Assembly (NCBI GenBank): GCA_944389935.1
Contig: CALXOE010000001.1
Coordinates: 141,121 to 205,120 of the forward strand
Length of the DNA: 64,000 nt
Source of the DNA: an uncultured Victivallis sp.
GTDB lineage: Bacteria; Verrucomicrobiota; Lentisphaeria; Victivallales; Victivallaceae
Reading direction: 5' to 3'
Of this stretch, positions 18,791-27,588 are shown in pieces. Numbering within the stretch: position 1 is the first letter of the stretch; every line of letters begins with the position of its first letter. A model generated the notes under the pieces. That model saw nothing but the letters and a program-made list of their open reading frames with translations, did no database searches and was not told the DNA's origin. Made by a program: the position numbers and the translations under genes.

Positions 18791-21121
18791 TCAGTACGAA
18801 AATCCCAAATTGAAATGGAAACGCAGTTTATTCGACTCGTAATCCTGATTGTTCACGATCGGATACGCGAGGTCGAGCTTGATCGGTGCATTGATGACCG
18901 GCAGCTTGATGCGCAGTCCGTAACCGATGCCGACGTTGATCTCGGAGAGATCCATCTCAAACGAATTCTTCCAGGCGTTGCCGACGTCACAGAAAACCGC
19001 GCCGCGGACCGGCCCCCAAATCGGATGCGTCACCTCAGCCGTCAACTGCAGCATCGTCTGACCGCCGTAATTGTTCCCGTGCCCGAAAGTCGGAGAGACC
19101 GAACGGTACTCAAAGCCGCGCAGCGAATCGCTGCCGCCGAGGAAGTAACGCTCGAAGATCGGAACATCCTTGTTGCGATTCACCGAAGCGACCGTCCCGA
19201 TCTTGCCGCCGATCATCGCCACGATCGCCTTGTCGAAGAAGTTATAGTAATAACTTCCCTTCGCTTCGAGGCGATAGTAGGAACTCGACGATCCGAGGAA
19301 TTTCGGTGTGACCGAACCGAACAAATTGAGGTTGTATCCACTGGTCGGATCGGTCAGACTGTCGCGCGTATCCCGGGTCAGCGACAGGAACGGCTGGCTC
19401 ACGAACTGCCCGTCGGTCTGCTTGTTCTCCCGCATATACTCCTTGAACCGGTGCGACACATGGTTGATCTTCACATACTCGAACTTGTAACCGGCCGAAA
19501 TCGAGGTGAAATCATCAAAGATCCGGCGCGTGAGAGAGGTCCGGAAACCGACCCGGTTCTCCCGCCATTCATCGTAATCGACCATATTCATGAAGCCGGA
19601 AATTTCAAACCGCAGCGGCAGATCGAAGAGCCACGGCTCTACGAAGTCGACATTGAATCCTGCATTCTCGACGCCGAGCACCCCCTGAATGCGCATGCGC
19701 TGACCGCCGCCGTAAAACCAGTTTCCGGGGTTGGTGATGTCGAAGTTGTCGGTGGAGATCTCCGCCATGCCGAAGAAATCACTGATATCCGACGCCCCCG
19801 CTCCAATCCGGAAATTGTAGCGCGTCGGCTTCTCTTTCACGCGGAAAATCACATCTTTCTCGTCGAGCGCGTCCGCCCCGACCGGCTCGGCCTCGACACT
19901 CTCGAAGTAGCCCATGCCGAGCAGACGCTGCCGGCTTACGTCGATTCGGGCCGGATCGACCGGGTCGCCGTCGTGAATCACAAGTTCCCGCCGGATCACC
20001 TTGTCCTTCGTGTCGGTGTTGCCGACGATAACCACCTGCCGGACAAAATACTTTCTCCCCTCGGTGATCTCGTAGACGATGTCAACAGTCTTGTTTTCAT
20101 AATCCTCGTGCCGCACCGGGCGGCAGCTCATCTCGGAGTATCCGAGCGATCCGTACCGCGCGGAAAGATTGCGTACGCTCTCCTGCTCCGCACTGCTCGA
20201 GAAAGTCTCCCCCTCTTTCAACCGCAGATAGGGTGCGAGCTCTTCAGCGGTGAAAACGGTGTTGCCGACAAAACTCTGGCGGCCGACCTTGTAGGGCTCT
20301 CCCTCGGTGATCTTGAAGTCGAGATTCACATATTCCGGATCTTCCGGATCGGGCGCGATGGCAATGTCATCGATCTTGAAGTCGAGATACCCCTTGTCGT
20401 GGTACTTCTCCCGCAGCCGCGCCCGGTCGAGCTCAAGTTCGCTGCGGTTGAAAAGCCCGTAGTTGAGATAATCGTTGACAAACGGAATCCAGTTCCAGTA
20501 GGAGTAACGGTTCGCAATCGAGTGCTTCAAATCCCACTGGGAGAACACCTCCGCCCCCTCAAACGTGACATCATTCACCCGCTGTTTCAGATTCTCCCGG
20601 ATCTCGAACACCAGCGTGACCGACCCGTCCTCTTCATCCGGCAAAGTCACCGGTGTGATCTGACAGTCGGTATACCCTTTGTCCAGATAGAATTTCCGGA
20701 GATTCCGCGCGCTCTCCTGCACGGCCTTGTCGTTCATCAACGCCCCCTCGGCCTGCGTGAGCTGCCGCCCCAGTTCCACGGAGGAGAACTTTTCGTTCCC
20801 TTTGAACTCGATCCGGCTGATCCGCGGCTTGAGTCGGAGTTTGAACGTGATGTTCACCTTGTCTCCGGGGAGATCTTCCACCACCGAGACCACATCGGCA
20901 AAGTTCCCCGTGTTGTAAAGACGCTTCACATCCGCATCGAGAATTTCGCGCGTGTACTGCGATCCCTTGTGCAACTGAACATTCAGCTCGATTTGTTCAG
21001 GCGAAAGAATCTGCGCGCCCTGCTGTTCAAACCGGACATCAGCCACCTCCGCAGCCCACGTTCCGGCCACGGCCAGTATGAGCAGAGCCAGCGCACCACC
21101 TGCTTTCCTTGTGAATTTCAC
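18791..21121 (-). CDS. bamA: Outer membrane protein assembly factor BamA
   Basis: Essential outer-membrane insertase for beta-barrel proteins. A Sec signal peptide (MKFTRKAGGALALLILAVAG, cut before AEVADV) is followed by five POTRA domains (about 25-420) and a 16-strand barrel (about 430-776). The barrel includes the loop-6 region PIFERYFLGGSDSLRGFEYR with its VRGF-like RGF motif, and the protein ends in an aromatic (NLGFSY). I chose the GTG at 21121 because GGGGAG lies seven bases upstream and it gives a clean signal peptide. Unlike many Gram-negatives, ompH-lpxD are not next to it but about 19 kb away. Confidence 0.93.
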   Translation of the reverse strand: MKFTRKAGGALALLILAVAGTWAAEVADVRFEQQGAQILSPEQIELNVQLHKGSQYTREILDADVKRLYNTGNFADVVSVVEDLPGDKVNITFKLRLKPRISRIEFKGNEKFSSVELGRQLTQAEGALMNDKAVQESARNLRKFYLDKGYTDCQITPVTLPDEEDGSVTLVFEIRENLKQRVNDVTFEGAEVFSQWDLKHSIANRYSYWNWIPFVNDYLNYGLFNRSELELDRARLREKYHDKGYLDFKIDDIAIAPDPEDPEYVNLDFKITEGEPYKVGRQSFVGNTVFTAEELAPYLRLKEGETFSSSAEQESVRNLSARYGSLGYSEMSCRPVRHEDYENKTVDIVYEITEGRKYFVRQVVIVGNTDTKDKVIRRELVIHDGDPVDPARIDVSRQRLLGMGYFESVEAEPVGADALDEKDVIFRVKEKPTRYNFRIGAGASDISDFFGMAEISTDNFDITNPGNWFYGGGQRMRIQGVLGVENAGFNVDFVEPWLFDLPLRFEISGFMNMVDYDEWRENRVGFRTSLTRRIFDDFTSISAGYKFEYVKINHVSHRFKEYMRENKQTDGQFVSQPFLSLTRDTRDSLTDPTSGYNLNLFGSVTPKFLGSSSSYYRLEAKGSYYYNFFDKAIVAMIGGKIGTVASVNRNKDVPIFERYFLGGSDSLRGFEYRSVSPTFGHGNNYGGQTMLQLTAEVTHPIWGPVRGAVFCDVGNAWKNSFEMDLSEINVGIGYGLRIKLPVINAPIKLDLAYPIVNNQDYESNKLRFHFNLGFSY

Positions 21122-21163
21122 GTTTGTACTCCCCTGATGATCCACGAAAAGGAGTTCCGCCGG

Positions 21164-22585
21164 TTACTGCGGACAATCCTCCTCCTTGTACGGCGCTGCC
21201 GGAATGAACTCCATCTTCGTCGGAAAGAAGAGAAGCTTCAGAATTCCGGTCCGGCCGTTGCGGTTCTTTTCAATGATCCATTCCGCCTCAACGCTCTGTT
21301 CAGCGCTGGAAATCTCCTTGGCATCATCCCGGTTGCGGTGCAGAAACGTCACGATGTCCGCGTCCTGTTCGATCGTACCGGATTCGCGCAGATGCGCAAG
21401 TTTCGGACGGGCGCCCGCGCCGGCGGTCTTGTCCACTTCACGGTTCAACTGTGCGAGAACCAGCACCGGAATATTCAAATCTTTCGCGAGCGTCTTGATG
21501 CCGCCGGAGATCTCGGCGACCTCCTGCTGGCGGCTGTCGGCACGCCCGTCGGAATGCATAAGCTGCAGATAATCGATCACCACGCATTCAATGCCCTCTT
21601 TCATCTTCAGACGGCGCGCTTTCGCCCGCAGCTCCGCAATCGTGAGCCCGCCCGTATCGTCGATGAAGAGTTTCGCCTTTTGAAACGCGGAAACCGCATT
21701 GGTCATCTTGGTCAGATCGCTGTCCCGGAACGATTTGGTCCAGAACACCGATTCGGAAAGCCCCGCCTCCGTGCACAGCAGTCGACGCGCAATCTGAGCC
21801 GAAGTCATTTCCAAACTGAAGAAAGCAACTTTCCGCGGATGCTGTGAGCGGGTCGGCAACACCAGATTCCGAATCAGATTCAGCGCAAGACTGGTCTTGC
21901 CGATGGAAGGACGGGCCGCCAGCACGAACATTTCGCCCGGTTTCAGGCCGCCAGTGTATTCATCGAGCTGAGAAAAGCCGGTCTGAATGCCGACTTCGAT
22001 CTCGCCGGTGTAAATTTTCATCAATGTGTTGAACTCCTGGGCGAAGAGCTCCTGCACTTCCGCATTGGAAAATTTATCCTGATCGCCGCGGACGTTGTAG
22101 ATATCGGTCTCGATCTGTTCGACCAATCGCCCCGCATCGGCGTCGGGATCATAACATTTGAGAAGCGACTCACTGCAGACATCGATCATTTTTCTGAGAG
22201 TCGCATATTTCTGGAGAATCAGACACCACGATTCGATGTTGACCGTGGTGGAAATCGAACCGTCCAGCTCCGCGAGAAAAACCTCGCCGCCGACGGCATC
22301 AAGTTTACCGAGCGTCTTGAGCCGGTGGGCAACGGAGATGATGTCCACCTTCATCTTCGGATCGTTGTAGAGCTCGAGAATGACCTGGTAAATCTCCCGG
22401 TAAACATGCGAATAGAACACCTCCGGACTCCGGAAATGTTCAATCGCAATATCCACACATGGGCTGGGCTCCCGCAGCATCGCCGCGAGAACCGCACGCT
22501 CCACGGTTGGATCATGCGGCTGCGCCCGATCGGGCAGGATCCCCGGAACCGGGCGGGCCGCAGATTTCTTCTCGTCAGACGCCAT
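21164..22585 (-). CDS. dnaB: Replicative DNA helicase
   Basis: Hexameric 5'-3' helicase of the replication fork. The N-terminal helical domain (PHDPTVERAVLAAML, about 22-130) is the DnaG/DnaC contact domain. The RecA-like C-terminal domain has Walker A AARPSIGKTSLALN (from about 223), Walker B VVIDYLQLM and the H4-type QLNREVDK segment. No intein is present. The ATG at 22585 lies seven bases after the rplI stop; a TTG at 22606, overlapping rplI, is an alternative. The rplI-dnaB order is the common bacterial arrangement. Confidence 0.95.
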   Translation of the reverse strand: MASDEKKSAARPVPGILPDRAQPHDPTVERAVLAAMLREPSPCVDIAIEHFRSPEVFYSHVYREIYQVILELYNDPKMKVDIISVAHRLKTLGKLDAVGGEVFLAELDGSISTTVNIESWCLILQKYATLRKMIDVCSESLLKCYDPDADAGRLVEQIETDIYNVRGDQDKFSNAEVQELFAQEFNTLMKIYTGEIEVGIQTGFSQLDEYTGGLKPGEMFVLAARPSIGKTSLALNLIRNLVLPTRSQHPRKVAFFSLEMTSAQIARRLLCTEAGLSESVFWTKSFRDSDLTKMTNAVSAFQKAKLFIDDTGGLTIAELRAKARRLKMKEGIECVVIDYLQLMHSDGRADSRQQEVAEISGGIKTLAKDLNIPVLVLAQLNREVDKTAGAGARPKLAHLRESGTIEQDADIVTFLHRNRDDAKEISSAEQSVEAEWIIEKNRNGRTGILKLLFFPTKMEFIPAAPYKEEDCPQ

Positions 22586-22592
22586 GAGCCGT

Positions 22593-23042
22593 TCAGCCCC
22601 GGACAACCCAGACTTTCAGCCCGGCGGCGACGTCCTGATGGAGTTTGACCTCCACTTCAAACGTTCCGAGCGTCTTGATCGGATCCATCTTGATCCGGTT
22701 GTGGTCAACCTGAATTCCCTGGCCGGCAAGCTGCTCGGCAACCATACGGGCCGTGACCGAACCGAAAAGCTGCTCGTCTTCGGTCGCCTGCATCGGAATC
22801 GACAACTCGATGCCGGCAAGTTTCTCGGCCAGAGCTTTCGCGTCGGCCAGCTCCTGCGCGCGACGGGCGGCAATCTGAACCTTGCGCGATTCGATCAGCC
22901 GCAGCGTGCCCGGAGTCGCTTTGGCCGCGAGCTTCCGCGGCAGCAGAAAGTTGCGGGCATAACCCGGCGCGACCTGGACTTCATCCCCGGCAAGACCGAG
23001 ATTCTCGACGTCATCGAGGAGGATCAGTTTCACGTGAGCCAT
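22593..23042 (-). CDS. rplI: Ribosomal protein bL9
   Basis: Large-subunit protein binding 23S rRNA near the L1 stalk base. The 149-residue length is typical. The N-terminal RNA-binding domain shows KLILLDDVENLGLAGDEVQV and PGYARNFLLPRKLA, followed by the long connecting helix (about 41-75, rich in Ala, Arg and Glu) and the C-terminal domain ending in HQDVAAGLKVWVV. It sits 22 bases after rpsR and just ahead of dnaB. Confidence 0.97.
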   Translation of the reverse strand: MAHVKLILLDDVENLGLAGDEVQVAPGYARNFLLPRKLAAKATPGTLRLIESRKVQIAARRAQELADAKALAEKLAGIELSIPMQATEDEQLFGSVTARMVAEQLAGQGIQVDHNRIKMDPIKTLGTFEVEVKLHQDVAAGLKVWVVRG

Positions 23043-23064
23043 ATTCTATTTCCTCCTTCTGCAA

Positions 23065-23295
23065 TTAGTAGACCAGCGCGATGACGCGGGCGCGCTTCAC
23101 AGCGGTCGCGAGCATCTTCTGGTGATCAAGGCAGGTTCCGGTGATCCGGCGCGGCATGATCTTGCCTTTCTCGGTCTGGAACTTGCTCAGGGTTTCGGCG
23201 TCCTTGAAGTCAATGTAGGTGACTTTCGCTTCGCAGAAACGGCAAATCTTCGGCTTCGCCGGCGATCTGCGGCGACCTTGTCTCTTAGGCTGCAT
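23065..23295 (-). CDS. rpsR: Ribosomal protein bS18
   Basis: Small-subunit protein forming a heterodimer with bS6 on 16S rRNA. The 76-residue sequence has the conserved core IDFKDAETLSKFQTEKGKI, PRRITGTCLDHQKMLATAVKRAR and the basic N-terminus with CRFCEAK. The CxxC pair is the zinc-type form of S18; bacteria with the C-minus form lack it. Order rpsF-ssb-rpsR is the standard arrangement. Confidence 0.97.
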   Translation of the reverse strand: MQPKRQGRRRSPAKPKICRFCEAKVTYIDFKDAETLSKFQTEKGKIMPRRITGTCLDHQKMLATAVKRARVIALVY

Positions 23296-23381
23296 AATTG
23301 TGATACCTTTCGTTATAAATTCACTGCGAATTTTTTAAATGCTGATTCCCGCCGGAATCCGATTTCCGGCAAATCTCGTGC

Positions 23382-23972
23382 TCAGAACGGAATGTCGTCC
23401 TCCATCCCCTCATCGGGATTGAACGCTCCGTTCGGCATCGGCGGCATCTCCGGCTGCGGCGCCCGCGGCATCGCCCCCTGGCTCTGCTGCGGCGCACGCG
23501 GCATCCCGCCCTGAGGCTGGCGCGGCTGATACGAACGCTGCTGCTGTCCGTAAGCGCCGCCTCCCTGCGGTTGCCCGTAAGCGCCGGCGTCATACCCCGG
23601 ATTGTAACTCCCTCCCTGCGGACCGCCGTCCCCGCCGGGACGACGGCTCAGGAACTGGACCTGCTCCGCGACGACGCGCAACCGCGAACGCTTGCCGCCG
23701 CCGTTGCGGTCCTCCCACTGATCGAGCTGGAGCCGCCCCTCGATCATGACCTGCGAGCCCTTTTCAAGGAACTGTCGGCAGCTTTCCGCACTGCGGCCCC
23801 AGACCACAATGTCGACAAAACACGGCTCCTCGATCTCCTGTCCGTTTCCGGATGTATAACGCCGGTTCACGGCAATCCCGAACTCGCAGACCGCCGTACC
23901 GCTCGGCAGCGCGCGCAGATCGGGGTCCCGGGTCAGATTCCCCAGCAGAAAAACCTTGTTCAGTGATGCCAT
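23382..23972 (-). CDS. ssb: Single-stranded DNA-binding protein
   Basis: Binds ssDNA in replication and repair and recruits partners through its tail. The OB-fold covers about 1-108 (MASLNKVFLLGNLTRDPDLR, DIVVWGRSAESCRQFLEKGSQV, EGRLQLDQWEDRNG). A flexible Gly/Pro/Gln-rich linker of about 70 residues follows (repeats of YGQPQGG and RAPQ type) and the acidic tip is DDIPF, the conserved protein-interaction peptide. Length 196 is in the normal range. It lies between rpsF and rpsR. Confidence 0.96.
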   Translation of the reverse strand: MASLNKVFLLGNLTRDPDLRALPSGTAVCEFGIAVNRRYTSGNGQEIEEPCFVDIVVWGRSAESCRQFLEKGSQVMIEGRLQLDQWEDRNGGGKRSRLRVVAEQVQFLSRRPGGDGGPQGGSYNPGYDAGAYGQPQGGGAYGQQQRSYQPRQPQGGMPRAPQQSQGAMPRAPQPEMPPMPNGAFNPDEGMEDDIPF

Positions 23973-24029
23973 CTTCAGCCTCCGGGTTTCCAGGTTCTTG
24001 ACAAATCAGACTTCCTCGCCGGCACGCTC

Positions 24030-24359
24030 TTACTCGAGATTGAGCTTGATCGGCCCTTCTTCCGCCGTTTCCGGACGGTCGCAGATCAGAATCATGTTGC
24101 GCAGAATCCGGTCGTCGAGCTTGTACTTGTCCTTGATGTCGATCACTTTGGCGGGATCGAGATCAAAGATGAAGTCAAAGTAGATGCCCGCCTTGCGCTT
24201 GTTGATCTCGTAGGTGAACTGGCGGCGCCCCATCGGGGTCGAGGACTCCAGTTTGCCCCCGAGAGAGGCGATCAGTTCCGCGAATTCCTTGGTGAAGGCC
24301 GCGCCCTCGTCATCCGTCCTGCGGATGTCCAGAATGAATACAGCTTCGTATTTCTTCAA
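24030..24359 (-). CDS. rpsF: Ribosomal protein bS6
   Basis: Small-subunit protein pairing with bS18. The product (109 residues) has the ferredoxin-like S6 fold marks KKYEAVFILD, GRRQFTYEINKRKAGIYFDFIFD and LDDRILRNMIL. No ATG fits: the likely start is the TTG at 24359, with AGAGG six bases upstream and the S6 N-terminus right after it. The frame is open upstream into pth but without S6 character. It lies 10 bases after the pth stop, which leaves no room for an S6:S18-binding leader. Confidence 0.93.
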   Translation of the reverse strand: MKKYEAVFILDIRRTDDEGAAFTKEFAELIASLGGKLESSTPMGRRQFTYEINKRKAGIYFDFIFDLDPAKVIDIKDKYKLDDRILRNMILICDRPETAEEGPIKLNLE

Positions 24360-24369
24360 AATAAACCTC

Positions 24370-25002
24370 TTACTGTGGTTGGTTTGTTTTTTCCTCGTCC
24401 CCGGCCGGAATGGTCCACGCATTGAACTTGTTCATCGCACGGCTCATTCCTCCGGTCAACGCCGCACGGACCGCTTCCGCCGCCGCATCGAGCGACAAGT
24501 TGAAACGCTCCGCCTCAGCACCATCGAATTTCGACAGCACATAATCGGCAGTTCCGCTCTTTTCCGGGCGGCCTACGCCGATCCGGAGCCGCCGGAACGA
24601 CGGACTCCCGAGTTCGGCAATCACGGACTTGAGCCCATTGTGACCGCCGTCCGATCCGCCGGTCCGCAGCCGCAGCCGCCCCACCGGCAGATCCAGATCA
24701 TCGGAGATGACCAGCACCTCCTCGGGAGCAATCCCCGCTTTCCGCGCAAATCCTGCCACCGCCAGCCCGCTCAAATTCATGAACGTCTGCGGCTTCTGCA
24801 GAAACAGCGGCCGCCCCCGGAACATCCCGGCATGCACGTAACTCTGCGCAACATGCCGCATCTCAAACCGGCCCGCCGGAAATCCGGCCAGCAACCGGTC
24901 GATCACCATGAATCCTGCGTTGTGGCGGGTCCCCTCGTACTCTGCCCCGGGATTGCCGAGGCCGACCACCAGAAGAATCCGTTCATTGTCCCCGTTCCCC
25001 AT
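24370..25002 (-). CDS. pth: Peptidyl-tRNA hydrolase
   Basis: Releases tRNA from peptidyl-tRNA dropped off ribosomes. The signature VVGLGNPGAEYEGTRHNAGF is present with catalytic His27 and nearby Asn. The second block is KPQTFMNLSGLAV and the third VISDDLDLPVGRLRLRTGGSDGGHNGLKS with the catalytic Asp. The length (210) is slightly above E. coli Pth. It is preceded by rplY (29 bases) and followed by rpsF (10 bases). Confidence 0.96.
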   Translation of the reverse strand: MGNGDNERILLVVGLGNPGAEYEGTRHNAGFMVIDRLLAGFPAGRFEMRHVAQSYVHAGMFRGRPLFLQKPQTFMNLSGLAVAGFARKAGIAPEEVLVISDDLDLPVGRLRLRTGGSDGGHNGLKSVIAELGSPSFRRLRIGVGRPEKSGTADYVLSKFDGAEAERFNLSLDAAAEAVRAALTGGMSRAMNKFNAWTIPAGDEEKTNQPQ

Positions 25003-25031
25003 CGCCGGACTCCGTGTACGCTTCGAGCGGA

Positions 25032-25667
25032 TTACTTCGCCTCGGCGTCAGCTTTCTTCTCCTTGATCGCCTCAGGCTCCGTCGCGGCCTCTTCCGCAGC
25101 CGGCGCCTCAGCCTCTTCCTTCGGGCGGACCACATGCGCAACGACCGCTTCCGGATCAAGATCCGTCCGCACGCCTTCCGGCATGACCAGATCCTTCACA
25201 TGCAGCTGATCGCCGATATCCAGCGAGGAAACCTCCGCGGGAATGCTCTCGGGCAGATGATCCGGATGGCAGATCACCTCGATCTCATGCAGCTCGAACT
25301 CGAGAATACCGCCGTGATTCACGCCGATGCAGTCGCCATGAGCATGAACCGGAACCATCGCGGTCAGATCCGCATTCACATCAACCTCCTGAAAGTCGAT
25401 GTGCTGCACGTAGTTCTTCAGGTGGTTGAACTGAACCTCCTTGACCAGCGCGGAACTCTTCGCCGCACCGTCAACCAGCGTGACCATCTGCACGTGGTGA
25501 CCGGCAAGGACTTTCCAGGCATCGGCGTCGACCATGATCGACTTCGCCTCTTTCCCCTTGCTGTAGACGACCGCCGGAATCATGCCGGCCTTGCGGGCAC
25601 GGCGGGAAGCACACTTCCCGAACTCCTTGCGGGACTGCACCGCAATCTCATTGTTGACTTTGCTCAT
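25032..25667 (-). CDS. rplY: Ribosomal protein bL25, Ctc form
   Basis: 5S rRNA-binding large-subunit protein. The N-terminal L25 domain (about 1-95) begins with the typical ArgLys pattern (RKEFGKCASRRARKAGMIPAVVY); the C-terminal TL5/Ctc beta domain (about 96-185) includes the conserved HADHLPESIP-like segment CHPDHLPESIPAEVSSLDIG. The last 25 residues are an Ala/Glu/Lys-rich tail. It follows prs by 47 bases, as in the prs-ctc-pth order of many Gram-positives. Confidence 0.95.
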   Translation of the reverse strand: MSKVNNEIAVQSRKEFGKCASRRARKAGMIPAVVYSKGKEAKSIMVDADAWKVLAGHHVQMVTLVDGAAKSSALVKEVQFNHLKNYVQHIDFQEVDVNADLTAMVPVHAHGDCIGVNHGGILEFELHEIEVICHPDHLPESIPAEVSSLDIGDQLHVKDLVMPEGVRTDLDPEAVVAHVVRPKEEAEAPAAEEAATEPEAIKEKKADAEAK

Positions 25668-25714
25668 GGAACCCCTTTCTTGACTTCTTTTTGGTAATTT
25701 TATGAGCGTTCAAA

Positions 25715-26668
25715 TCAGTGATTGATATAGAAGAGCGACGAGACCGATTTCCCGTCGTGAATCCGTCGGATCGCCTCCCCGAGCAGCGGAGCGACCGAAA
25801 TCACTTTGATCCGTCCACCGAGGTCGTCGATCACCGGAACCGCGTCGGTCGTCACAAGCTGTTCGATCTCCGGCGTAGCCAGCAGCTTCTCCTTGCCGGA
25901 GTCGTTGAGCATGCAGTGCGACACCGCAGCATAAACTTTCGCCGCCCCGTTGGCTTTCAGAATCTTCGCCGCCGCGCAGAGCGTCCCTGCCGTGCTCGTC
26001 AGGTCATCGGTGATGACGCAGATCTTGTCTTTCACGTCGCCGACCAGATGGCTCGACGCCACCGTCGTCGCATTGATCCGCCGTTTCGTCACCACCGCGA
26101 ATCCCGCCTCGAGCATATCGCCGTAATTCATCGCCATCTTGGCCGAACCCGAATCAGGCGCGACCACCACGCCATCGGAACCGATGAGCTTCTTCAGATA
26201 CGGCACCAGCACCGGCCGCGCGTAAAGGTGGTCCATCGGAATGTCGAAGAATCCTTGAATCTGCTGCGAGTGCAGATCCATCGTGATGATGCGGTCCGCC
26301 CCCGCTTCCGTAATCAGGTTCGCCACGAGCTTCGCGGTGATCGGAACCCGCGGCTTGTCCTTGCGGTCCTGCCGGGCGTACCCGAAGTAGGGCAGCACAG
26401 CCGTGATCCGCGCGGCACTCGCACGACGCGCCGCGTCGATCATGATGAGCAGTTCCATCAAATTGTCATTGGGCGGCTTGCACGTCGGCTGAATCAGGAA
26501 CGCATCGGCGCGGCGGACGTTCTCCTCAAACTGTACGAAGTACTCCCCGTCGGGGAAGTGGGTGAGATGTACCTTGCCCAGACTGATCCCGAGATAATTC
26601 GCGATCTGCTGCGACAGCTCCGGATGCGCGCTGCCGGAGTACACACAAATGTGCTTTGCCTCTTCCAT
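25715..26668 (-). CDS. prs: Ribose-phosphate pyrophosphokinase
   Basis: Makes PRPP from ribose 5-phosphate and ATP for nucleotide, His and Trp synthesis. Seen are the ATP-binding YFGYARQDRKDKPR loop, MDLHSQQIQGFF, the PRPP-binding loop VITDDLTSTAGTL and the VAPDSGSAK flag region. With the start at the ATG at 26668 (GGAAG five bases upstream) the protein has 317 residues, the normal size. Another in-frame ATG at 26680 is possible. The open frame extends to 26821, but that stretch is the 5' leader with a large hairpin and is not PRPP-synthase sequence. Confidence 0.96.
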   Translation of the reverse strand: MEEAKHICVYSGSAHPELSQQIANYLGISLGKVHLTHFPDGEYFVQFEENVRRADAFLIQPTCKPPNDNLMELLIMIDAARRASAARITAVLPYFGYARQDRKDKPRVPITAKLVANLITEAGADRIITMDLHSQQIQGFFDIPMDHLYARPVLVPYLKKLIGSDGVVVAPDSGSAKMAMNYGDMLEAGFAVVTKRRINATTVASSHLVGDVKDKICVITDDLTSTAGTLCAAAKILKANGAAKVYAAVSHCMLNDSGKEKLLATPEIEQLVTTDAVPVIDDLGGRIKVISVAPLLGEAIRRIHDGKSVSSLFYINH

Positions 26669-26772
26669 TTGGACTTCCATTGTTTTTTGCATTTTGCAAT
26701 TCGGGAAACCCCTGCCGGGAGGCGGAAAGAGCGCAAAACGGCGTTTCGCGTCACTTAAAGGCCTCTCGGTGC

Positions 26773-26806
26773 GGCGGCCGCATTCCCCGCAGGGAATCCC
26801 GGCCGC
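26773..26806 (-). other. Strong hairpin in the prs 5' leader
   Basis: On the minus strand GCGGCCGGGATTCCC and GGGAATGCGGCCGC form a stem of about 14 pairs with one extra base, around a TGCG loop. It lies about 105 bases before the prs start, inside the leader made by the promoter at 26870-26898. No T-run follows, so it is not an intrinsic terminator; it may affect mRNA stability or be bound by a regulator. Confidence 0.6.
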
Positions 26807-26869
26807 TTTCGATCCGCGCAACGGATCAAGGTCTCTCTCATATGCCGGATTTATTTACCAACGAACTTT

Positions 26870-26898
26870 ACTATATCACCACTGTGAACACTTTACAA
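26870..26898 (-). promoter_or_regulatory. Promoter of the prs-rplY-pth-rpsF run
   Basis: On the minus strand TTGTAA (26898-26893), 17-base spacer, TATAGT (26875-26870). Transcription would start near 26863, about 195 bases before the prs start. Confidence 0.75.
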
Positions 26899-26914
26899 GT
26901 CTTTCCGCAATTTT

Positions 26915-27568
26915 TCATTGCAGAAAGTCCCGGAATGCCAGCACCCGGTATCCCTCCCGCCGCAGAAACCGCATCTGCCGCTCGAACACTTCCGGCGGCG
27001 TATCGACCCACGGATGCAGCCGATCCGGAACGCCGTGATACACCAGAACCGGAATGGCTCCAGCCTCCCCATACGAAAGCGCCCGGAGAAAATTGGAGTC
27101 ATCCGCACCGTGCACGGCGACCGCCGGCACAAGAAAGGGATCGTCCACCTCCGGAATCCACGCCCGGTCCGCAACGATCCGCCCGAATCGGAATCCGTGC
27201 CTGGCCAGCAGGGCCGGCGCGTAGTCCGCCGCCGGACCGCCCGGATACGCAAACGCCGTGCTGCGCGGCAGGCCGACGTCACGGAAACGCGCCTCGAGCG
27301 CCTCGATCTGCCGGGAACACTCCTCCGGCGTGATTCCGCCGAGACCGGCGTGCGTGAGCGTGTGGTTCGCCGTCTCAAACCCCGCCGCATCGAGCGAGCG
27401 GATCTGCTCCCAGGTCATGTACTGGAGCTTGTTCACCGCGAAATCCGGCGGGAACTCGCACAGAAAAAACGTCGCATGAAATCCGAGCTCCGCCAGCAGC
27501 GGAGCGACCAGTGACGCATGATTCGATACCGCGTCGTCAAACGTCAGCACTACGGTTTTCCGATCCAT
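26915..27568 (-). CDS. Polysaccharide deacetylase family protein (NodB homology)
   Basis: Predicted carbohydrate deacetylase of the CE4 type, 217 residues. Motif 1 is VVLTFDDAVSNH (catalytic and metal Asp at about 11-12), motif 2 is ANHTLTHAGL (metal His pair, H-x3-H), and AFAYPGGPA is motif 3. The final part (LVYHGVPDRLHPWVDTPPEVFERQMRFL) resembles the substrate-side segment of YadE/IcaB-like members. No signal peptide is visible, so it may act in the cytoplasm. It is the last gene of the minus-strand run from 28395, 20 bases after the methylase gene. Substrate unknown. Confidence 0.8.
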   Translation of the reverse strand: MDRKTVVLTFDDAVSNHASLVAPLLAELGFHATFFLCEFPPDFAVNKLQYMTWEQIRSLDAAGFETANHTLTHAGLGGITPEECSRQIEALEARFRDVGLPRSTAFAYPGGPAADYAPALLARHGFRFGRIVADRAWIPEVDDPFLVPAVAVHGADDSNFLRALSYGEAGAIPVLVYHGVPDRLHPWVDTPPEVFERQMRFLRREGYRVLAFRDFLQ

Positions 27569-27588
27569 GATCCGCCTCCCGGTTCCGG

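Noticed and set aside
18815..21847. A 1010-codon open frame on the plus strand opposite bamA and dnaB
   Set aside because: It is the antisense shadow of well-supported genes; the translation is Arg/His/Asp-rich without domain motifs, as expected of high-GC antisense frames.
24360..24369. S6:S18 autoregulatory leader before rpsF
   Set aside because: Only ten bases separate pth from rpsF, too little for the known motif.
26669..26821. N-terminal extension of PRPP synthase by about 50 residues
   Set aside because: The frame is open but the sequence is leader DNA with a large hairpin; the normal PRPP synthase length is obtained from the ATG at 26668.
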